In this document: positions 10,600-18,769 of the stretch, one piece after another
Layout: every line of letters starts with the position of its first letter
How positions within the stretch are numbered: position 1 is the stretch's first letter
Assembly: GCF_003968655.1 (NCBI RefSeq)
Contig: NZ_RXYK01000001.1
Location: 124,001 to 188,000 of the forward strand
Direction: 5' to 3'
Source of the DNA: Chlorobium phaeovibrioides
GTDB lineage: Bacteria; Bacteroidota; Chlorobiia; Chlorobiales; Chlorobiaceae
Length of the DNA stretch: 64,000 nucleotides
Notes under the pieces: generated by a model
What the model was told of the DNA's origin: nothing
What the model saw: only the letters and a program-made list of their open reading frames with translations
The model's database searches: none
Translations under genes and position numbers: made by a program

Positions 10600-10866
10600 C
10601 TGAAAAAAATTTGAGTGTGCGGGCCGTGCAGATGCATTGTTCCATACCCGAAGGTTTTAAAGGGTATTGTACACAAATATGTAACAATATGGCGTCTGAA
10701 TTCAAAGCACCTGCCTGTAAATAGTGATTCCCCCCCCTGAGTTGTACTGTGTTTACGAAATTAACCCTTGTCGAAATGTTTCCTTGCCCTTATTTTATGC
10801 AACAGCAGGCAATTGCCGGGGCTTCTTCTGCGAGCTTCGGAGAACTATAGTCGGAGGTTTTCGTTT

Positions 10867-11928
10867 ATGGAGAAAAAGGGGAAGTCTGTGACGCAATGGA
10901 CTGGATATGCTGGACTGGCTGCTGGTATTCTTTTGATCCTGTATCTTTTTCAGTCTATCGATCTGGGCCGTTCCCTTTTCAGGATATCGACAATAGGTTT
11001 TTCTTCCCTCTTCATCATGCTGCCGTTTTTCGGTCTTCATTTTTTTGAGACGATTGCCTGGACTCTTGTTTTCCCTCCGGGCAGCAGGCCGATATCTTTT
11101 TTCCGGCTGTTCAAAATTCAGGTGATTTCTGAAACTGTTTCCATGACTCTTCCTGCCGGCATGGCTCTTGGAGAGCCCCTCCGGCCATTTCTCTGCAACC
11201 GGCTGATGGGAATCTCCTATCCTGTATCGGTTGCAGCCGTGACCGTCCGCAAATTGCTGTTGAGTTCAATGCAGGGGGTCTATACCATTATCGGCACCCT
11301 TGCCGGATTCATGATGCTTCAGCGGGTATCACCCGCAGTCACTGGATTTCAGGGTCTCGGGTTCTTCATGCTTGCAACCGGTATTGCGGTTTGTCTCATC
11401 TTTCTCTATTTCCTTCTCACTGCATTGAAAGGTCGTTCCGCCCAGTCCATCCACAGTCTGTTGATGATGGTGCCCGGAAAAAAGGTTAAGTCATGGCTCA
11501 TACGGCGCGAGTCAAGCTTTTCCGATACCGATGAGCATCTCCGCAGTTTTCAGGGCGCTTCGCCTGCAGCCCTTTGGAAGGCCACATTCTGGTATCTTGT
11601 TGGCTGGGCCATGCTTGCTGTGGAGAGTTACATCATTCTTCGTCTTCTTGGCGCCGAGATTTCTTTCCCGACGGTTCTGGCCATCGATACGACTCTTGTT
11701 ATGCTTCGGGCCCTCTTTTTTTTCATTCCCTCCGGTCTGGGAATACAGGATCTCGGCTACATGGCGTTTTTCCAGGCTGTGGGAATGCCTGAGGCTGTTG
11801 CGCTGGGAGGTGCTTTCATTCTGATCAGGAGGTTCAAGGAGGTGCTGTGGTACTCTGCCGGGTACGCAGTCATGTTCATGTCGGGGATTCACCTGCATGA
11901 TCCCCAGCAGGCTGAAGGGGTTCAGTGA
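10867..11928 (+). CDS. Flippase-like multispanning membrane protein (UPF0104 / LPG-synthase TM family)
   Basis: This 353-residue, very hydrophobic protein has about eight membrane segments and resembles the lysylphosphatidylglycerol synthetase TM-region family without its catalytic domain. Segments such as PAGMALGEPLRP and FFIPSGLGIQDLGYMAFF are typical. ATG 10867 has a GGAGG ribosome site at 10853-10857; the frame is open from 10768, but that stretch is unlikely to be translated. Its stop overlaps the next start by one base, so it heads a five-gene operon for an envelope sugar. A role in moving or making a lipid-linked glycan is inferred from context. Confidence 0.82.
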   Translation: MEKKGKSVTQWTGYAGLAAGILLILYLFQSIDLGRSLFRISTIGFSSLFIMLPFFGLHFFETIAWTLVFPPGSRPISFFRLFKIQVISETVSMTLPAGMALGEPLRPFLCNRLMGISYPVSVAAVTVRKLLLSSMQGVYTIIGTLAGFMMLQRVSPAVTGFQGLGFFMLATGIAVCLIFLYFLLTALKGRSAQSIHSLLMMVPGKKVKSWLIRRESSFSDTDEHLRSFQGASPAALWKATFWYLVGWAMLAVESYIILRLLGAEISFPTVLAIDTTLVMLRALFFFIPSGLGIQDLGYMAFFQAVGMPEAVALGGAFILIRRFKEVLWYSAGYAVMFMSGIHLHDPQQAEGVQ

Positions 11929-12884
11929 TGAAAAAAAAGGTACTGTTTGTCTGCGGTTCCATGAACCAGACCACCCAGATGCACCAGATTTCAGGATTTC
12001 TGGGTGAATATGACCTCTGGTTCACTCCCTTTTTCAGTGACGGGCTTTTGGGCGCAGCCGCCCGAAACGGTCTGCTTGAGTTTACCATTATGGGCCGGGA
12101 GCGGAGAGGGAAAGCCATGGAGTACCTCAACAGTCATGAACTGCAGGTTGAGGGCGGCGAGGGGCTCCGCTGTTATGACCTTGTGGTTACCTGTACAGAC
12201 CTGATTGTTCCTAAAGTCTTGAAGAGGACCCGTACGGTGCTTGTTCAGGAGGGGATGACAGAGCCTGAGACCCCTCTGTTCCACCTGACAAAAAATTTTC
12301 GCTGGATGCCACGCTGGCTTGCCGGTACAGCTTCCACGGGCATGTCGGGTGCCTATGAAAAATTCTGTGTTGCCAGCGAGGGATATCGCGACCTGTTCAT
12401 CCGCAAGGGAGTTGACCCGGAGAGGCTTGTGGTGACGAGCATTCCCAATTTCGACGACTGCGCATCATATTGCCAGAATGATTTCCCTCACCGGGATTAT
12501 GTTCTGGTCTGTACCTCAGACAACAGGGAGACATTCATTTATGAAAACCGCAGGAAGAACATTCTGAAATATCGGGAAATGGCGGGCGGCAGCAAGCTGA
12601 TATTCAAGCTGCATCCCAATGAGCAGGCTGAAAGGGCTGCTGAAGAGATTGAGCGATATGCTCCCGGGAGTCTTGTCTATTCGGATGGATCTGCTGAAGA
12701 GATGATTGCAAATTCACGGATGATGATTGCCCGGTTTTCCTCAACAGTTCTTGTTGCCTCAGCTCTTGGCAAAGAGGTCCACTGCGGCCTTGAGAGGGAA
12801 GAGCTCCGGAGGCTTACCCCGCTTCAGAACCGTTCCGCCGCCAGAAATATTGCCGATGTCTGCAGGGAGGTGCTTGATGGGTGA
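11928..12884 (+). CDS. GT-B-like protein related to CDP-glycerol/polysialyl-type transferases
   Basis: This 318-residue soluble protein is not assigned to a characterised enzyme. It starts with a Rossmann-like KKVLFVCGSMNQTTQ segment and has a KLHPNEQ motif (about residues 225-231) and an SSTVLVASALGKEV segment near the end, a layout seen in the GT-B fold of CDP-glycerol glycerophosphotransferases and related capsule transferases. It overlaps the upstream gene by one base and the CMP-sugar synthetase by eight. It may transfer the CMP-activated sugar made by the next genes; that is inference. Confidence 0.6.
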   Translation: MKKKVLFVCGSMNQTTQMHQISGFLGEYDLWFTPFFSDGLLGAAARNGLLEFTIMGRERRGKAMEYLNSHELQVEGGEGLRCYDLVVTCTDLIVPKVLKRTRTVLVQEGMTEPETPLFHLTKNFRWMPRWLAGTASTGMSGAYEKFCVASEGYRDLFIRKGVDPERLVVTSIPNFDDCASYCQNDFPHRDYVLVCTSDNRETFIYENRRKNILKYREMAGGSKLIFKLHPNEQAERAAEEIERYAPGSLVYSDGSAEEMIANSRMMIARFSSTVLVASALGKEVHCGLEREELRRLTPLQNRSAARNIADVCREVLDG

Positions 12885-13596
12885 AGTGAAGTCGGCCATC
12901 GCCGTCATTCCAGCACGCGGAGGCTCTGTAGGGCTGAAAAACAAGAATATCCATCCAGTGGCCGGGCGGCCGCTTCTTGCCTGGACCATTCTTCAGGCCA
13001 AAGCTTCCGCCCTTTTAGAGAGAGTGTTTGTTTCCACAGACGACCCTGCAATAGCCGATGTTGCTGAATCGTATGGTGCTGAGGTTGTCCATCGCCCTGC
13101 AGAGATTTCGGGAGACCGGGCGAGTTCCGAATCTGCAATTCTCCATCTGCTTGATCTCCTTGCCCTGGAGGGTCGCCAGGATCCTGCCAGTATCGTGTTT
13201 CTTCAGGCAACATCACCGCTTCGAAGACCGGGCGACATTGACCGTGCCCTTCAGCAGTTTGAGGGTGATGGTGCCGATTCACTTATTTCGGTCACAAAAG
13301 CTGACGACATGACCCTCTGGGAGAAGAAGACGGGGGGGGAGTGGAACAGTGTGAACTTTGACTGGCGGAACCGTGGTATGCGTCAGGAGCGGCCCGAACA
13401 GTATATTGAAAACGGATCGATCTATATTTTCCATCCTTCAGTTCTTCGTTCTACGGGAAACAGGATCGGGGGGAAGCTTACCGCCTTTCAAATGGAGTTC
13501 TGGCAGACCTGGGAGATCGACACTCTTGCAGAGGTAGAGCTGATTGAGTTTTTTATGAAGAGTAAAAATCTGACCACTCCTGATATCGGTCTGTAA
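12877..13596 (+). CDS. CMP-sugar synthetase (acylneuraminate cytidylyltransferase family)
   Basis: This 239-residue enzyme has the CTP-binding AVIPARGGSVGLKNKNI motif of CMP-NeuAc synthetases, then VFVSTDDPAIADVAE and FLQATSPLRRPGDID. It is closer to NeuA/PseF than to KdsB, whose motif is IPARYAST. ATG 12877 has GGAGG at 12866-12870; the open frame to 12727 overlaps the upstream gene and is ignored. Next to the alcohol dehydrogenase and aminotransferase genes its substrate is probably a 2-keto-3-deoxy acid such as 8-amino-Kdo. A nonulosonic acid is an alternative, but no synthase for one is present. Confidence 0.88.
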   Translation: MGEVKSAIAVIPARGGSVGLKNKNIHPVAGRPLLAWTILQAKASALLERVFVSTDDPAIADVAESYGAEVVHRPAEISGDRASSESAILHLLDLLALEGRQDPASIVFLQATSPLRRPGDIDRALQQFEGDGADSLISVTKADDMTLWEKKTGGEWNSVNFDWRNRGMRQERPEQYIENGSIYIFHPSVLRSTGNRIGGKLTAFQMEFWQTWEIDTLAEVELIEFFMKSKNLTTPDIGL

Positions 13597-13614
13597 CCTA
13601 ACCTATCCTCACCA

Positions 13615-14748
13615 ATGAATTTTTTTCTCGCAACCGATCTTGTCATCGGAGTCAATGAAGCCCTGAGTCTTGCAAGGCATCTCGGAGAACTCAAGACTCA
13701 GAAACCGGGGATCATATATGATGCAGTTCTTGAAGAAAACCTCTATTTCCGTGATGTCAAGGCCTCACTCTGTGCCGATTTTCCCGATGCCGTGTTCTCC
13801 AGCAATGAGTTCGGGGGGGAACCGACATACAGCTATCTTGAAAAGACAGCCGAACATTTCAGGGGCAGCGGGGTTGACTGCATGGTCGCCATCGGCGGCG
13901 GCAGCACCATGGATCTCGGTAAAGGGGTAGCCCTTCTCATGACCAACAATGTTCCCGCTCTTTCATTGAAAGGGTTCCCGGCCGATGTGTTCGATCCTCT
14001 CCCTCTTCTCACCGTTCCTTCCCTTCCGGGAAGTGGCGCAGAGGTAAGTTACAACGCCGTCTTCATTGATGAGGAGGCCGGCAGGAAGCTCGGCATCAAC
14101 AGCCGGAAGAATTTCCCCCGCAAGGCGGTGGTCGATCCGATGCTCTCAATGAGCGCTCCCGAGGAAGCAATCATTTCCTCGGCAATGGACAGCCTTGTAC
14201 ACTGTGTCGACAGTTTCGGCTCAGTGAAACATACGCCGCTGTCCAGAATTTTTTCAGTCGAGGGGTTCCGCCGCTCGTTTTACGCCCTGCAGCAGAACCA
14301 GCTGGACCGGGCCGAGTCGCGCATTGATCTCTGCATCGGCAGCGTCTGTGGTACTGTAGCCCTCATGAACTCCGGAGACGGCCCCACCAACGGGTTCGCA
14401 TACTATCTTGGAGTCCGCCACAAGGTACCTCACGGCATGGCCGGCGCCATTTTCCTCAAAGAGGTGATGCGCTACAATCTGAGCCACGGATACGACAGAT
14501 ATGCCATGCTCAATGCAGCCCCTCTTTCAGGCACGCTTCGGGAAGGAGCCGAGGAGCTGCTCTTTCAGATGGACGATCTCTATCGCCAGCTCTCTATCCC
14601 GAGCCTCGTCTCCTACGGTTACACTTCCCTCAACGCCGCTGAGTTCGCCAGAGAGGCTTCAGGCGCACTGCAGGGATCATTCGGAGGAAATCCGGTACCC
14701 TTTGACAAAGAGTCGGCTGAATATGTTGTCAAAAGACTTGTTCAGTAA
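13615..14748 (+). CDS. Iron-type alcohol dehydrogenase, KdnB-like (Kdo 8-oxidase candidate)
   Basis: This 377-residue group III alcohol dehydrogenase has the nucleotide-binding AIGGGSTMDLGKG and metal-ligand segments MDSLVHCVD and HKVPHGMAGAIF. In Shewanella, KdnB oxidises the C8 hydroxyl of Kdo to an aldehyde, which KdnA then transaminates. The same pair, with a CMP-sugar synthetase just upstream, is found here, so oxidation of Kdo is the best guess. The alternative is reduction of another small aldehyde. It is 18 bases after the synthetase gene and 26 before the aminotransferase. Confidence 0.75.
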   Translation: MNFFLATDLVIGVNEALSLARHLGELKTQKPGIIYDAVLEENLYFRDVKASLCADFPDAVFSSNEFGGEPTYSYLEKTAEHFRGSGVDCMVAIGGGSTMDLGKGVALLMTNNVPALSLKGFPADVFDPLPLLTVPSLPGSGAEVSYNAVFIDEEAGRKLGINSRKNFPRKAVVDPMLSMSAPEEAIISSAMDSLVHCVDSFGSVKHTPLSRIFSVEGFRRSFYALQQNQLDRAESRIDLCIGSVCGTVALMNSGDGPTNGFAYYLGVRHKVPHGMAGAIFLKEVMRYNLSHGYDRYAMLNAAPLSGTLREGAEELLFQMDDLYRQLSIPSLVSYGYTSLNAAEFAREASGALQGSFGGNPVPFDKESAEYVVKRLVQ

Positions 14749-14774
14749 ATTATTCATTCCAACACATCACTATT

Positions 14775-15932
14775 ATGGCAGGTGCAGAATTGATTGGCAA
14801 AGAGGAGCTCGCTGAAATTGTGGAACTCTTCAGTCAGGAAAAGGTCAACCTCTACAGGTATGGAGGGGGAAATTACAAAACCCGTGAATTTGAAGAGAAA
14901 TTTGCCGGGTGGATGGGTGTCCGCTATGCCCATGCGGTTTCCTCCGGAACGGCCGCAATCCACTGCGCCCTTGCAGGTGCAGGCGTAGGGCCGGGAGACG
15001 AAGTCATTACCACTGCATGGACCTTCATTGCTCCCATTGAGGCCATCAGTGCTCTGGGAGCAGTGCCCGTGCCCGTTGAAATAGATGAAACCTATCATCT
15101 CGATCCTCTGGCGGTACAACAGGCCATAACCGAAAAAACCAAAGCGGTTGTGGTGGTTCCCATGTGGGCTGCCCCTAAAATGAAAGAACTGCAGGATATC
15201 TGTACCCGGAGAGGCATCATCCTCATTGAGGATGCCGCACAGGCACTTGGAGCATCATACGATGGCCAAAAACTCGGCACACTGGGCAGCGTCGGCGCTT
15301 TCTCTTTTGATGCAGGCAAGACGCTTCATACCGGAGAAGGGGGAGTGATTGTGACCAACGACCGTGAGATCTACCTTCGTGCTGCAGAATTTTCCGACCA
15401 CGGGCATATGCACCTTGAAGGCCTTCCACGGGGAAAAGATCCCCGGCGGGCCAAAGGGCTCAACCTCCGAATGAGTGAGGTAACTGCGGCCATAGGCCTC
15501 GCCCAGCTTGCTAAAATTGAGACCATCCTCTCTGCTGCCAAAGAGAACAAAAAGAGAATCAAGGATGCCATCCGTCATCTTCCCAACATTACCCTCCGAC
15601 CTTTTGCCGATGAGGGTGGTTCGCAGGGTGATACCTTGATTTTCAGCGTGCGCGACCGTGCAGCGGCACTTGAGTTCGAAGCCCATCTCGGCCGAAACGG
15701 ATTCGGTACCAAAATTCTTCCAGAGGCGCTCGACTGGCACTATGCCGGTGTCTGGGGTCATCTCCTCAACGCTTATGACCGCTATCGCGACAGGGATCTT
15801 GAGGCGCTTTGGCCAAAGACAGGAGAGCTTCTGCGCAGGAGCATCTGCCTGAACATTCCCGTCCTGATGGATGAAGGCACCACTGAACAGCTCATAGCCT
15901 CCATCATCTCAGCCGCCGAAGCAATGGGGTAA
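14775..15932 (+). CDS. DegT/DnrJ/EryC1 aminotransferase, KdnA-like
   Basis: This 385-residue PLP enzyme has the sugar-aminotransferase signatures SSGTAAIHCALAGAG, IEDAAQALGASYDGQ and the PLP-lysine segment FSFDAGKTLHTGEGG. With the upstream dehydrogenase it could aminate C8 of Kdo, giving 8-amino-3,8-dideoxy-Kdo, as KdnA does in Shewanella. DegT enzymes also make many other amino sugars, so the substrate is inferred from gene order. The stop codon overlaps the first base of a terminator hairpin. Confidence 0.78.
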   Translation: MAGAELIGKEELAEIVELFSQEKVNLYRYGGGNYKTREFEEKFAGWMGVRYAHAVSSGTAAIHCALAGAGVGPGDEVITTAWTFIAPIEAISALGAVPVPVEIDETYHLDPLAVQQAITEKTKAVVVVPMWAAPKMKELQDICTRRGIILIEDAAQALGASYDGQKLGTLGSVGAFSFDAGKTLHTGEGGVIVTNDREIYLRAAEFSDHGHMHLEGLPRGKDPRRAKGLNLRMSEVTAAIGLAQLAKIETILSAAKENKKRIKDAIRHLPNITLRPFADEGGSQGDTLIFSVRDRAAALEFEAHLGRNGFGTKILPEALDWHYAGVWGHLLNAYDRYRDRDLEALWPKTGELLRRSICLNIPVLMDEGTTEQLIASIISAAEAMG

Positions 15933-15955
15933 AAACCAGGGGATCACCTGGTTTT
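15932..15955 (+). terminator. Terminator of the envelope-sugar operon
   Basis: A perfect 9-bp stem (15932-15940 with 15947-15955) with a six-base loop ends in TTTT. It begins on the last base of the aminotransferase stop codon. Its 5' arm can also pair perfectly over 11 bp with 15977-15987, inside the next hairpin. Confidence 0.7.
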
Positions 15956-15970
15956 GCTGAAAAGGAAAAA

Positions 15971-16000
15971 GAGAAACCCCTGGTTTTACAGGGGTTTCTC
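15971..16000 (-). terminator. Terminator of tRNA-Cys
   Basis: A perfect 12-bp stem (15971-15982 with 15989-16000), read on the minus strand, is followed by CTTTTTCCTTTT. It lies 29 bases past the tRNA-Cys 3' end, so it is the likely terminator of the tRNA transcript; it may also back up termination of the plus-strand operon. Confidence 0.75.
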
Positions 16001-16029
16001 GCTTGTTGCGTCTCTATGCGCATCTTTGC

Positions 16030-16103
16030 TGGAGGCGAAGAGCGGATTCGAACCGCTGTACGAGGTTTTGCAGACCTCTGCCTAGCCACTCGGCCACTTC
16101 GCC
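16030..16103 (-). tRNA. tRNA-Cys (GCA)
   Basis: The 74-base gene folds as a cloverleaf. The 7-bp acceptor stem is GGCGAAG/CTTCGCC; the anticodon stem GAGGT/ACCTC encloses loop CTGCAAA with anticodon GCA. The T-arm is AGCGG/CCGCT with TTCGAAT. The discriminator is T and the CCA end is encoded. It stands alone, convergent with the envelope-sugar operon. Confidence 0.97.
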
Positions 16104-16422
16104 TTGATTGAGAATGATATAGGTACATAAAAAGATGCGGTTTTGCAAATCTGCCCTCTTTTCTTCCAGAATCTCGAATTGCGACTTTTCTTCAGAGTAA
16201 CTGAGTCATCCTGACACAGTTGTTGCGATTTCCTCTTTTCCTGTTCCGGATCTAAAAATCCCTGGTTCTTATACATAAGGCGTTTTGCTATAAGCGTTTA
16301 TGCCTCATTATTTTTTTTGGCATGTTTCTTGCTTTAGTTCTTCCAGAGAGTTCCGGCCGGGTCTGCTGATTGGGTGGTTCTGGCAGGACAGTTAAAAAAA
16401 ACAGGAAAAAACGAGGTATGTC
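16104..16422. other. Intergenic region with sigma-54 promoter
   Basis: These 319 bases hold no convincing gene. They carry a sigma-54 promoter at 16318-16333 facing the exopolysaccharide genes. Upstream of it, at about 16279-16302, is a direct repeat of GCGTTT followed by TGC or ATGC, in a partly symmetric AT-rich stretch that could bind an activator. The leader downstream is about 80 bases and ends with a purine-rich AAAAAACGAGG before the start codon. Confidence 0.6.
16318..16333 (+). promoter_or_regulatory. Sigma-54 (RpoN) -24/-12 promoter
   Basis: The sequence TGGCATGTTTCTTGCT matches the RpoN consensus TGGCACG-N4-TTGCW at all fixed positions but one (T for the first C after GGCA). The GG and GC dinucleotides have the correct spacing. 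Transcription should start near 16344, about 80 bases before the barrel-protein gene. RpoN promoters need an ATP-driven activator; none is encoded in the window. Confidence 0.7.
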
Positions 16423-17358
16423 ATGAGCACCATTTTCAGCAAGACTCTTATTGCCGGTACGCTGATGCTGGCTTCAGTGCCGCTCTCTTCCGGGCAGCTC
16501 CATGCTGATGAATACCAGAAAGGGGCGGTGGAGCTTCATCTCGAGTCAGGTATGGACGCTTATTACACGAAATACAATTTTGATAAAACGCGCGATGAGA
16601 ATGATGTTCTCAATGGTGAAGGGTATGCTCTCATGTCGGGTTATCTCACGCTTGATGCTCGGCGTTACCTCTCCGACAGCGTGTATCTGGCTCCTTTTGT
16701 GAGTATCAATGTGATCCATGATTTCAATGACAGAAGCTGGAACCGCTCTTACTGGAACAACAATCAGGTTTTTGGTGCGGGTCTGAAAATCACCAAAGAG
16801 TTCTCTTTTGAGAATAAAGCACAGGAGTGGGTCGGAGGCATGAACATGTCGGCTTTTGCCCGGTATGAACTGATGACTTCGTCATTTGACCGCTCCAAGG
16901 ATCCAATCCCTTCCTCTGTAGATAAGCAGAATGTGAAAAGTGGTGTGAACCTTTGGCTGGAACGGCGTGAAAAGCTTGACGACATGTTCAGCGTCTGGAC
17001 GGAACACTGGGGCGAGTTGGCCTGGAATTCAACTGCTTTCAGTGACAAGGGGCAGGACAACTTTCTTTTGGGAACCCTGTCATCAAAAATCGGGGTAGGC
17101 ATTGATCTTGGGGCGGTTTCGCTTGAGCCTTATTTCAAGGCAGATGTGGTCAATGATTTTCTTGGCAGATCATGGAACAAGGTTTCCTGGTACAATAATG
17201 TGCTCTACGGCCCGGGCGTCCGTCTTGCTCTCGGCAAAGTGCTTCCTGGAACCGTCTCAATCTATGCGGAGTATCTCAAGGTCGATTATTTTAACGACCA
17301 GCAGGAGCGGACCGATGATGTTCGGGCAGGTCTGACTTTCTGGATTCCCCTTTACTGA
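16423..17358 (+). CDS. Outer-membrane beta-barrel protein of the exopolysaccharide locus
   Basis: This 311-residue protein has a signal peptide (residues 1 to about 28, ending LHADE) and alternating aromatic/polar strands to a C-terminal Tyr, as outer-membrane barrels do. Two internal copies are visible: residues 88-120 and 234-268 share VxND-F-x2-RSWN-x3-W-x-NN-x3-G. A PgaA/NfrA-type export barrel is the nearest idea, but it lacks the TPR domain of PgaA. It is first in an operon with the GT2 synthase (32-base gap), so polymer export is the inferred role. Confidence 0.65.
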   Translation: MSTIFSKTLIAGTLMLASVPLSSGQLHADEYQKGAVELHLESGMDAYYTKYNFDKTRDENDVLNGEGYALMSGYLTLDARRYLSDSVYLAPFVSINVIHDFNDRSWNRSYWNNNQVFGAGLKITKEFSFENKAQEWVGGMNMSAFARYELMTSSFDRSKDPIPSSVDKQNVKSGVNLWLERREKLDDMFSVWTEHWGELAWNSTAFSDKGQDNFLLGTLSSKIGVGIDLGAVSLEPYFKADVVNDFLGRSWNKVSWYNNVLYGPGVRLALGKVLPGTVSIYAEYLKVDYFNDQQERTDDVRAGLTFWIPLY

Positions 17359-17390
17359 TCGCTCTGTGTCAACAATCAAGAGGAGTAACC

Positions 17391-18749
17391 ATGAACCAGA
17401 CAGCAACGATGTATCTTTCCCGGCATGCTGAGGGGCGGCCGCCTTCATCACTGAAGCATCCGGCGGGTGTGCTTACTGCAGCGTTCGTTTCTGCGGGAAT
17501 ATGCCTCTTGGTATGGCATACGCTGCCTGGTGCCCTGGACTCACTGAACCGGATGATCTGGGGTGAGTATGTCAACGCATTTCCTGCATGGATGCCGCAG
17601 GTGTTCAACATGTTTTTTCTGATATATGTTGTCGGCTCATTGTTCCCGTTTCTTTTTTTTGTCGGGCTGATATTGCTCCCCGACAGAACACCGGTGAAGA
17701 ATGTGTCGCTGCCGTTCGTATCGATCATCATTCCCTCCTTCAATGAGCAGGCAAATATTGCAAACTGCATTGAGTCGGCTCTGGCTCTTGATTATCCGGC
17801 CTATGAGATCATCATTGTCGATGACGGCTCTTCTGATGAGACCCTTGCCATTGCTTCAGAGTACGATGTGTCGGTGATCTCTATGGGCGGCAACAGGGGG
17901 AAGGCGGAGGCTCTGAACCATGGCATTGAGAAGGCAAAAGGTGAGCTGATATTTTTCACCGATTCTGATTCCTCGCTTGATCCGATGGTGCTTCGTCACC
18001 TTGTGGGTGGATTCACTGAGCCCTCCATCGGTGCGGTTGCCGGAATGGTTCTTCCGAAACACAACAGCGGATACCTCCTTAAAATGCAGATGCTTGAGTA
18101 CCTCTACGGGCAGTGCATCATCAAAGTGGCACAGCTGAAATCGGGAGGTGCTGTGAGTATGTGTCCCGGGCCGGCAACGGCCTTCCGGCGCAGCGTTCTG
18201 ATGGAGATAGGGGGGTACAGGTCAAGGACGCTTGCCGAGGATTTCGATATTACCATTGCCATGCTTGAGCTCGGCTATCGGGCTGTTTATGAGCCAAAGG
18301 CTGTAGCCTATACCTCTGCCATGACGAGCTGGAAAGGGCTGAACAAGCAACGGCTTCGCTGGTCAAGAGGCCATCTGCAGGTCTACCGTGAGCACAGGGG
18401 GCTGATGTTTTCAGCCATCGGGGGCAGCATCGGCATGTTCTGGCTTCCCTGGTCGCTGTTCTTTGGTTACGGAAGCGCTTTCGTTGAAATGGCTTTTCTC
18501 GTTGCCTATCCACTCCTTGTTATTTTTTCTTCACAGCCGTTGCTGTTCCTGCAGCTCGGCCTTGTCTACATGCTCATTCTTGAATGCATCAGCGCAGTGC
18601 AGGGAATGGTGCCGCTTGCTCTTGCCCGCAAGCTCACGCCATCGCTTGCCTTTGCAACATTCACGACTCAGCCGTATCGGATTTTTCTGAGCCACAGGCG
18701 TATTGTGGCCTATATGCAGGAAATGCAGCAACGACAAAACACCTGGTAA
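17391..18749 (+). CDS. Processive family 2 glycosyltransferase (PgaC/IcaA-like)
   Basis: This 452-residue membrane protein has two N-terminal membrane segments (about 27-47 and 68-92), a cytosolic GT2 domain, and C-terminal hydrophobic segments. Catalytic motifs are all present: VSIIIPSFNEQANI, DDGSSDE, the DSD motif in FTDSDSS, LAEDFD and the processive QRLRW motif. Such enzymes polymerise UDP-GlcNAc (PNAG, chitin-like Nod factors), UDP-Glc or UDP-GlcA at the inner membrane. The deacetylase next door favours an N-acetylhexosamine. A GAGGAG ribosome site precedes ATG 17391. Confidence 0.9.
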   Translation: MNQTATMYLSRHAEGRPPSSLKHPAGVLTAAFVSAGICLLVWHTLPGALDSLNRMIWGEYVNAFPAWMPQVFNMFFLIYVVGSLFPFLFFVGLILLPDRTPVKNVSLPFVSIIIPSFNEQANIANCIESALALDYPAYEIIIVDDGSSDETLAIASEYDVSVISMGGNRGKAEALNHGIEKAKGELIFFTDSDSSLDPMVLRHLVGGFTEPSIGAVAGMVLPKHNSGYLLKMQMLEYLYGQCIIKVAQLKSGGAVSMCPGPATAFRRSVLMEIGGYRSRTLAEDFDITIAMLELGYRAVYEPKAVAYTSAMTSWKGLNKQRLRWSRGHLQVYREHRGLMFSAIGGSIGMFWLPWSLFFGYGSAFVEMAFLVAYPLLVIFSSQPLLFLQLGLVYMLILECISAVQGMVPLALARKLTPSLAFATFTTQPYRIFLSHRRIVAYMQEMQQRQNTW

Positions 18750-18769
18750 CCCTTCATTTGGAGACGATC

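Noticed and set aside
11512-11898. 128-residue minus-strand frame in the flippase-like gene
   Set aside because: It overlaps a membrane protein with normal composition and no domain is visible.
12727-12876. Upstream extension of the CMP-sugar synthetase
   Set aside because: The extension overlaps the previous gene, and ATG 12877 has a proper GGAGG site and the family start.
12877-13596. Sialic or pseudaminic acid pathway
   Set aside because: The cytidylyltransferase alone suggests it, but no NeuB/PseI synthase or epimerase is present, while the neighbours fit 8-amino-Kdo better.
18584-18769. Upstream extension of the deacetylase
   Set aside because: It lies inside the synthase gene, and only ATG 18770 gives a signal peptide directly after a ribosome site.
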